From Sediminimonas sp. (GTDB taxonomy: Bacteria > Pseudomonadota > Alphaproteobacteria > Rhodobacterales > Rhodobacteraceae): DNA of 34,792 nucleotides. Below are positions 33,089 through 34,792 of the stretch, in pieces; positions within the stretch are counted from its first letter, which is position 1, and every line of letters begins with the position of its first letter. The stretch spans positions 1 through 34,792 of the forward strand of contig NZ_JAGXFK010000003.1 in NCBI RefSeq assembly GCF_024637375.1, written 5' to 3'. Position numbers and translations under genes: made by a program. The notes under the pieces are model-generated. The model had not been told where the DNA came from. It worked only from the letters and a program-made list of their open reading frames with translations, and ran no database searches.

Positions 33089-33810
33089 CCACGGAGCCGC
33101 TGTTCCAAGAGGATGCCTACCGGCGCCAGGCGCCCGGCCGCGTGCTTGCCCACACCCCCGAGGGCGGGGTGGTTCTGGATCAAAGCCTGTTCTACCCCAC
33201 GGGCGGTGGTCAGCCGGGCGACGGCGGGCGGTTGGAATGGGCGGGCGGCGCACTGGTGATCGAAACCACGCTAAAGGGCGAGGGGCAGGGCGAAATCGTG
33301 CTGGTGCCCGCCGAAGGGGCCGCGTTGCCGCCGGTGGGGACGGAGGTGGTGCAGCACCTCGACTGGGGTCGGCGCCACGCTCACATGCGTGTGCACACCG
33401 CGTTGCACCTGCTGTCGGTGGTGATCCCGCTGCCGGTGACGGGCGGATCGATCGGCGCCGAGAAGGGGCGGCTGGATTTCAACATGCCGGAGGCGCCCGA
33501 GGACAAGGCGGCGCTGGAGGCGCGCCTGAACGAGATCGTTGCCCGCGATCTGCCGGTGACCGAGGACTGGATCACCGATGCCGAGCTCGAGGCACGGCCC
33601 GAGATGGTCAAGACGATGTCGGTCAAGCCGCCCACCGGCGCCGGGCGCGTGCGCCTGGTCCGCATCGGCCAGGGCGAGGCGCAGGTCGATCTGCAACCCT
33701 GCGGCGGCACCCACGTGGCGCGCACCGGCGAAATCGGGCGGGTGCGGATCGGCAAGATCGAAAAGAAGGGCCGCCAGAACCGCCGCGTCACCCTGCTCCT
33801 GGAGGGCTAG
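33085..33810 (+). CDS. alaX: AlaX-type alanyl-tRNA editing protein
   Basis: A 241-residue free-standing editing domain that deacylates mischarged Ser-tRNA(Ala) or Gly-tRNA(Ala). The zinc site is formed by HTALH (H104, H108) and CGGTH (C206, H210), as in the AlaRS editing domain. YPTGGGQPGDGG (about 37-48) is the N-terminal beta-barrel mark, so this is the AlaX-M (type II) class, not AlaX-S. The ATG overlaps the channel stop codon (ATGA), so it is translationally coupled to the channel gene. Its presence there is probably operon convenience. The stop at 33808-33810 is the last recognised gene before the insertion-sequence region. Confidence 0.92.
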   Translation: MTTEPLFQEDAYRRQAPGRVLAHTPEGGVVLDQSLFYPTGGGQPGDGGRLEWAGGALVIETTLKGEGQGEIVLVPAEGAALPPVGTEVVQHLDWGRRHAHMRVHTALHLLSVVIPLPVTGGSIGAEKGRLDFNMPEAPEDKAALEARLNEIVARDLPVTEDWITDAELEARPEMVKTMSVKPPTGAGRVRLVRIGQGEAQVDLQPCGGTHVARTGEIGRVRIGKIEKKGRQNRRVTLLLEG

Positions 33811-33965
33811 CGGCCTGCACCTGGCACAAGATGCCCATGTGAACGCATGGCCTTCGGACATGATATCCCGAGCGAAAACGTCAGATGACGGCAGCCAGCC
33901 CGAAGCGGACACTGATGCAAGATGCAGCATGAAGCGGGCCATCGACAAGCATGGCGAATTCTAGC
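33811..33965 (+). other. Spacer with possible transposase remnant, cut by the IS481 element
   Basis: No complete gene. A short frame reading MKRAIDKHGEF ends at the left end of the IS481 element (about 33929-33963). The AMKRAI-x-x-HG pattern resembles a stretch of IS6-like transposases, so this may be a remnant interrupted by the newer element. The evidence is a dozen residues only. Confidence 0.25.
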
Positions 33966-34021
33966 TGTTTGATCCCACGGTTTGATGGTGCGATCCTTTC
34001 TCAGGCTTGGAAGGAAGCATT

Positions 34022-34792
34022 ATGGGACAAGTTCGTCACGGGAGCGCCATGACCACGCACGCCGTCAGAACAGCAATACAGCGATCGCAAGCTTCGCTCG
34101 CGCAATTGAGCAAGGAGCTGGGCATCAACCCCAAAACCGTCGCAAAGTGGCGCAAGCGTGCGACGGTCGAGGACTTGAAGACCGGGCCTAAGGAGCCGCG
34201 TTCGACCGTTCTCACCGAAGCGGAGGAGGCAATGATCGTCGCATTCCGGCGGCACACACTACTGCCGCTGGATGATTGCCTCTACGCTCTTCAGCCGTCT
34301 GTCCCCTACCTTACACGGTCGGCACTGCATCGGTGTCTTCAGCGGCATGGCATCTCACGCTTGCCGGATGTCGAGGGTGACAAGCCAAAGCGGCAGCAGT
34401 TCAAGCGCTATCCGATCGGATTCTTCCACATCGACATCGCCGAGGTTCAGACGGCGGAGGGCAAGCTCTATCTCTTTGTGGGCATTGACCGGACCAGCAA
34501 ATTTGCGATCATCCAACTCGTGGAAAAGGCGGATCGCAAGACCGCGTGGGAGTTCCTCGAACATCTGCTCAAGGCATTCGGCGGGTCGCCTCATCTTATC
34601 GCATCCACACGATCCTGACCGAGCGAGCCATTGAAGGCGCCATTGTTCCGAGCCCATTGGCGAGCGGCATCGAGCACCGCCTGACCAAGCCAAACCACCC
34701 ATGGAGTTTGAAGGATCAGAAAACAGTCCGGGGGACTGTTTTCCCGAGGGACGGCCAGGTCGAGCGAATGAACCGAACCATCAAGGAAGCGA
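34022..34792 (+). pseudogene. IS481-family transposase, frameshifted and internally altered
   Basis: The first 190 or so codons are intact and typical: MGQVRHGSAMTTHAVRTAIQ, an HTH with LGINPKTVAKWRKR, RRHTLLPLDDCLYALQPSVP, HRCLQRHGISRLP and the first catalytic acid in FFHIDIAEVQTAEGKLYLFV. Near 34585-34597 the frame shifts by one base. The new frame continues YRIHTILT but the following D-N-G, which holds the second catalytic Asp, is replaced by unrelated sequence (ERAIEG...). GIEHRLTKPNHPW resumes the family at 34666. Fifteen codons including a palindrome (34705-34749) then replace one residue before DGQVERMNRTIKEA, which has the catalytic Glu. The protein cannot be a working transposase. 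Confidence 0.9.
34719..34743. repeat. Palindrome GAAAACAGTCC-ggg-GGACTGTTTTC
   Basis: Perfect 11-bp arms (34719-34729 and 34733-34743) around a 3-base centre. It lies inside the transposase pseudogene, in frame, within a 45-base stretch foreign to the family. Closely similar AACAGTCC/GGACTGTT palindromes are, to my knowledge, frequent between genes in Rhodobacteraceae. It is the only copy I see in the window. Confidence 0.8.

Larger units (their letters stand above)
33966..34792 (+). mobile_element. IS481-family insertion sequence, left part, running off the window
   Basis: The putative left end starts TGTTTGATCCCACGG at 33966, ahead of an IS481-type transposase. The bases just before it are TCTAGC, matching the NCTAGN site preferred by the Bordetella IS481. 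The right end is beyond the window, so the terminal repeat and target duplication cannot be checked. The element is decayed (see the transposase entry). Confidence 0.7.

Noticed and set aside
31292-33253. A 653-codon minus-strand frame opposite the MscS-type gene
   Set aside because: Antisense shadow of a clear channel gene, no motif.
26835-33810. The cfa-trg-cysK run as a phage-defence island
   Set aside because: All genes are recognised metabolic, membrane or editing functions, and the trgAB-cysK core is a known chromosomal locus.

Overview
The window looks like chromosomal DNA from a marine or aquatic Rhodobacteraceae (Alphaproteobacteria, Roseobacter/Rhodobacter group). The reasons are the high GC, an Mcl1 malyl-CoA lyase closely resembling the Rhodobacter sphaeroides enzyme, a trgA-trgB-cysK block known from R. 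sphaeroides tellurite resistance, an AcuI acryloyl-CoA reductase, an alpha-type SspB, and a circularly permuted two-piece tmRNA. I see no rRNA, tRNA, CRISPR array or phage genes. Almost everything is housekeeping or metabolic; the only mobile DNA is at the right edge. Species identity cannot be decided from this.

Layout. 247-3651 (-) is a vitamin B12-dependent class II ribonucleotide reductase whose active-site motif is split by a 371-residue intein with a LAGLIDADG endonuclease. 3832-6686 holds a DUF1489 gene, an epoxide-hydrolase-like enzyme and a MATE exporter. 6728-9640 (-) is a D-amino-acid operon: DgcN (DUF1611), DgcA (enolase superfamily) and a D-amino-acid transaminase, matching the N-acetyl-D-glutamate route of D-glutamate catabolism. 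Divergent from it is mcl1. 10961-15514 holds an aspartate-type aminotransferase with a small conserved gene, an XRE regulator overlapping sdhE, the MarR-type regulator LdtR, a glyoxalase-like gene and thyX.

15814-19151 (-) holds a ribbon-helix-helix protein, DUF4169, fumC, sspB, a SnoaL-like gene and ssrA. The tmRNA gene is not an open reading frame: its acceptor piece precedes its coding piece, it encodes the tag ANDNRAPVAVAA, and it lies about 600 bases upstream of sspB, the ClpXP adaptor that handles tagged proteins. 19277-26752 (+) holds DinB-like, acuI, GNAT, a universal stress protein paired with a BCCT betaine-type transporter, a class V aminotransferase and a photolyase. 26835-33810 (+) is a tight run: cfa, trgA, trgB (cyclotransferase-like plus Nudix fusion), cysK, a large MscS-type channel and an AlaX-type editing protein. 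The window ends inside a decayed IS481-family element that itself carries an 11-bp-arm palindrome.

Three small dispersed sequence families run underneath the genes: a hairpin followed by a GAGTATTTG...AAGATGAA core (three copies, one supplying the dgcA start), an 11-bp tandem repeat of form TATNNNGTCGG (two loci), and the GAAAACAGTCC palindrome. These, the intein, and the linked ssrA/sspB pair are the most interesting signals. I did not find a convincing wholly new multi-gene system.
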